Shown in pieces: positions 20,709 to 23,500 of a DNA stretch of 23,500 nt. Under the pieces are notes generated by a model that had not been told where the DNA came from, did not search any database, and saw only the letters and a list, made by a program, of their open reading frames with translations. A program made the position numbers and the translations under genes. Where the stretch lies: the NCBI RefSeq assembly GCF_964340395.1, contig NC_135553.1, positions 20,971,949-20,995,448 on the forward strand, in the 5' to 3' direction. Source of the stretch: Glandiceps talaboti (lineage: Eukaryota; Hemichordata; Enteropneusta; Spengelidae). Position 1 is the first letter of the stretch, and every line of letters begins with the position of its first letter.

Positions 20709-22280
20709 ATGGCTCGCATGAGAGCAACAGGTATTATGCCTGATTTCAAGGTAAAGTGTTTGGACATTCCGTCAGAGAATGAAGATGATATCAGCGACAT
20801 CGACATTACATGTGTACAACAAAATGAAATTTTACAGCAGAAGTTCAGTTTTGATGCCGAAGAAATCAGCGAATTCATCAGCGGACAACAAAACAAAAAC
20901 ACAGTGAAGAAAACTAACTACGATGTACGTCGATTCCAAAGTTATATACACGATCGGTACGACGAAACGAAGCCCCTTGAAGAAATTCCACCGAGTATTT
21001 TGGATCAATATCTGCAAAGATTTTATAAGAATATCGTCAAAAAAGATGGGAGCGAATTTGAGCCAGATACGCTGTCGAGTTTCCAGCGCTCTGTCGATCG
21101 TCATCTCAGGCTGAATAACTACGGCAGAAGTATCGTATTGGATGACGAATTTACAACATCAAGAAACGTACTCGCAGCAAAGAGAAAAATGTTGAAGAAG
21201 GAAGGAAAGGGTCGAAAACCTAACGCAAGCATTGCCTTTTCTGCCGACGACGAAACCGTGTTGTATGAAAAGGGGTTGCTTGGTGTACAGAATCCCCGAG
21301 CATTGTTAAATACGGTCTGGCTGAACAATACGAAACATTTTGGTCTACGCGGCGTGACAGAACATTATGACATGATGTGGGGTGATGTAACACTACAAAC
21401 GACAACTTGTGGAAAAGAGTTTCTACAGTTTGAGGAAAGGTTAACGAAAACACGTACCGGTGCACCACTTCAGGAGCGTGCGTTTAAACCAAAGATGTTC
21501 GCCACGGGAAATGCTAGATGCCCCGTAGCAGCATATAAACGTTTCCGTGACCGAAGACCACCCAAAACACTATCTGACTCATCTCCCTTCTACATCGCCG
21601 CTAATGATAACAGTCCAAAGTACTGGTTTAAAGTGTCGCGACTGGGGGAAAGAAGTCTTGGAAGTATCAAGAAAAATATGAAAGAAAAGGCCGGACTGTC
21701 GGGAAAATTGACGAACCACGCAGCCAGAAAAGGAGCAATAACCGATCTATGTCACGCCGGTGTCCCTCCTACACAAGTTGCCCAGCTGAGTGGACATCGC
21801 AACATTCAAAGTATCAACACCTATTCCAAAGCGAGTATGAGACAGCAAGAAAGTATGTCCATGATCCTAAGTCGACAAAACAATCAGGTAATGTTCAAAC
21901 TAATACAACAGTTATTTTGCTTTGTTCTAGCGTGCGATGGACTTACAAATGTGTTTATTCAGTACTGACTGTGAACGTGGTTATTTTTTCAAAAGCATAT
22001 CGTAAGTCTGAACACAACATTAATATACAATATATTTAAAATAAAAGCTCCTGGTAAATGAAGATTGTAATATTATGTGATCACAATTATTTTTCAGACA
22101 GACACTGGAGTTTCAAGTGCATCTGTAGCTACTAGTACTACGACGACGTATTCGACGCCGAACCCAAATACAGGACATCAACAGCTGGGTGGTTTATTCG
22201 CCGGTACAACTATTAGCGGCGGCGTGTTCAACATTAACATCCAACCATCAACCCAATCCTTTGAAGCTAATAATAAGTAG
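20709..22280 (+). CDS. Crypton-like tyrosine recombinase (DUF3504 family), two exons
   Basis: Exons 20709-21887 and 22098-22280 (donor CAG|GTAATG, acceptor TTATTTTTCAG, phase 0) give 453 aa. The N-terminus (about 1-50) is acidic; residues about 55-140 form the core-binding region (TVKKTNYDVRRFQSYIHDRY); the catalytic domain follows. Tyrosine-recombinase residues are present: Arg214 in FGLRGVTEHYDMMWGD, Lys247 in RLTKTRTG, His337 and Arg340 in NHAARKG, His363 in LSGHRNIQ and Tyr372 in INTYSK. The exon-2 tail is Ser/Thr-rich and ends with GGLFAGTTISGGVFNINI, a hydrophobic motif I associate with this family in invertebrates. Such proteins derive from Crypton transposons; related domains were domesticated in vertebrate ZMYM2-4, QRICH1 and KIAA1958, usually with loss of catalytic residues, whereas this copy appears catalytically complete. 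Whether it is an active element or a domesticated gene is open; no element ends were identified. Divergent from the HIRAN gene. Confidence 0.9.
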
Positions 22281-23061
22281 GGATCGGAATACAAGAACAA
22301 CGTTATTTCACGTTACTTCTTACATTGGTGTTTATTGTTACTATTAGATTTAGATTTATTAATAATGTTGTTATTTACGAAGCCAGTTCGGAATATTTGT
22401 CCCGGGATTTGTCCATGATCCGAGGACATCAAATTTTCGGAAAGTGAACACCCAAATATAAACTTAACCCACTGTATAAAAAAACCCACGAGATAAATAG
22501 GTATTTCCATATTCAAATGTGTTACATTTTGTAAATTTGAACAAACTTAGAGTTAGAAATTACACAATTTTAGTATGTATATTCGTTATATTTATCGTTA
22601 CGACGTTGGTAAACTTATATTACTCACCACGTACCGGAGCGTGATCTGGTAATCAGTATCCTAAAAACAGACTTTTCGACATGTCACAAGCAATAGTTGT
22701 TAGTACACAAACTGCACATAGTATATATAATCCCATCATTTGATGTTGTTATTGTTATTGTTCGAAATAAAATAACGAAAACGGTCATTCTGGGCTGGAC
22801 CGGGGATGCCGTATTGAAACAAATATAGCATGGTGATCATTGTAGCGATAGCGTGGATGAATTTGCAAGTGTGAGTGAACTTGTAAACAAAGGTCAAATA
22901 ATTCAGACGTTTGATTGGATAAACAGACAACAAAACAAACCGCATCACAATTGTTAAACGTATATGTGAATCACTTCGCAGACACAAATAATGCGGAAGT
23001 AAGACGTACTCTCCTAGAAATTGCTTTATTACCGATTTTCACTGTGGCAGGTGACGTATAA
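22281..23061. other. intergenic spacer, no gene seen
   Basis: AT-rich 3' flank of the recombinase gene. AATAAA-like signals occur at about 22767. A minus-strand frame (22736-22987) has a locally coding-like stretch (ATMITMLYLFQYGIPG) but runs into a (GTT)n-derived Asn tract and has no supporting features. Confidence 0.4.
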
Positions 23062-23205
23062 GTATGTTATTTGCCAAATACGCGAAATATTTGCTACTCG
23101 AGATAATTTGTTCTGGTAATAACCGCTCGCCTTCGGCTCGCGGTTATTACCAGAACAAATTATCTCTCGCAGCAAATATTTTCGCGTATTTGGCAAATAA
23201 CATAT
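23062..23205. repeat. near-perfect hairpin, MITE-like
   Basis: Arms 23062-23126 and 23140-23205 are reverse complements over about 65 bases with few mismatches; the outer end is GTATGTTATTTGCCAAATAC and the inner end is GGTAATAACCGC. The 13-base loop (TCGCCTTCGGCTC) contains a small GCC-TTC-GGC hairpin of its own. It lies 83 bases before the right copy of the direct repeat. Confidence 0.95.
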
Positions 23206-23287
23206 ACATATACTTTCTTTTTGCTCTATTCTTTTTTGGAGTCTTCCATATTTATATAAACTTTTTTTTCTGCGATTATTATAAAAA

Positions 23288-23500
23288 AATGTTTCATTTT
23301 TTTAAAAGACCAGAAAGTGTACAAGTACATACATATACTAGTTTTAATCATTCCATTTCTGGTCCTATACCCTAAATAACAAATATGTGTAGACGTGTTT
23401 AATGAGTTTATTAAAATATACTATAAATAACGAAGTAAGTATGTAAATGTGACTCATAGCTAACTTATTACCTGTATGACATCATTATCATTTTCGAGTT
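23288..23500. repeat. direct repeat, right copy (runs off the window)
   Basis: Same orientation as 9527-9748, similar along its whole length to the window end. Copies are 13.76 kb apart and bracket the five-exon, HIRAN and recombinase genes. Confidence 0.9.
23472..23500 (-). CDS. partial candidate first exon, repeated family (copy 3)
   Basis: The minus strand reads LENDNDVIQ then CAG|GTAATAAG, matching the end of the candidate exon at 9718-9810 (PENDNDVIQ). Differences leave the frame and donor intact. The rest of the exon and its 5' flank lie beyond the window. Confidence 0.35.

Overview
The window is nuclear DNA of an animal, most likely a marine invertebrate. Genes are split by GT-AG introns (one GC-AG), AT-rich spacers carry many microsatellites, and there are CR1/Jockey-like LINE copies, a YqaJ-type nuclease relic and a Crypton-type tyrosine recombinase. 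These are typical of mollusc, brachiopod, hemichordate or lancelet genomes. I cannot name the species, and nothing looks bacterial.

Layout. 1-4.85 kb: mostly non-coding, with a 107-bp (CT)n tract and one minus-strand terminal exon of an unrecognised, low-complexity protein. 4.85-9.5 kb: relics. There is a frameshifted YqaJ/lambda-exonuclease-like pseudogene, one exon of a glycerophosphodiester phosphodiesterase, a minus-strand LINE fragment abutting a near-complete RT region of a plus-strand LINE (one frameshift), and a short LINE tail. 9.5-11.3 kb: an approximately 1.5-kb palindrome with ~556-bp arms. Each outer end holds a start codon and the same short N-terminal reading frame (MP-x-PTPLYYKFKQG); the adjoining intron/exon sequence recurs in direct orientation at the end of the window. 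11.7-17.6 kb: a five-exon plus-strand gene, all introns phase 0, coding for about 1,098 residues: N-terminal Cys/His cluster, coiled coil, zinc ribbon, and a large C-terminal region with a transposase-like look. 17.6-19.6 kb: no gene seen. 19.65-22.28 kb: a divergent pair, a small intronless HIRAN-domain gene on the minus strand and a two-exon Crypton-like tyrosine recombinase (453 aa, catalytic residues intact) on the plus strand.

The most striking observation is at the 3' end of the HIRAN gene. Twenty bases after its stop codon lies a perfect 6-bp stem / UUUC-loop hairpin identical in form to the replication-dependent histone mRNA 3' stem-loop, followed about 9 bases later by a purine-rich sequence resembling the U7 snRNA-binding histone downstream element. 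Its 5' side carries an octamer (ATGCAAAT) and CCAAT boxes, as histone promoters do. I infer a non-histone gene with histone-like, S-phase-coupled, non-polyadenylated mRNA. A block in its promoter also aligns, in the same orientation relative to the gene, with the region upstream of the five-exon gene, and the five-exon and recombinase genes share a 12-mer just before their start codons. Together these suggest, but do not prove, a co-regulated set of DNA-processing genes: a HIRAN protein (known family role: binding 3' ssDNA ends at replication forks), a tyrosine recombinase and a large transposase-like protein, possibly one mobile or domesticated system.
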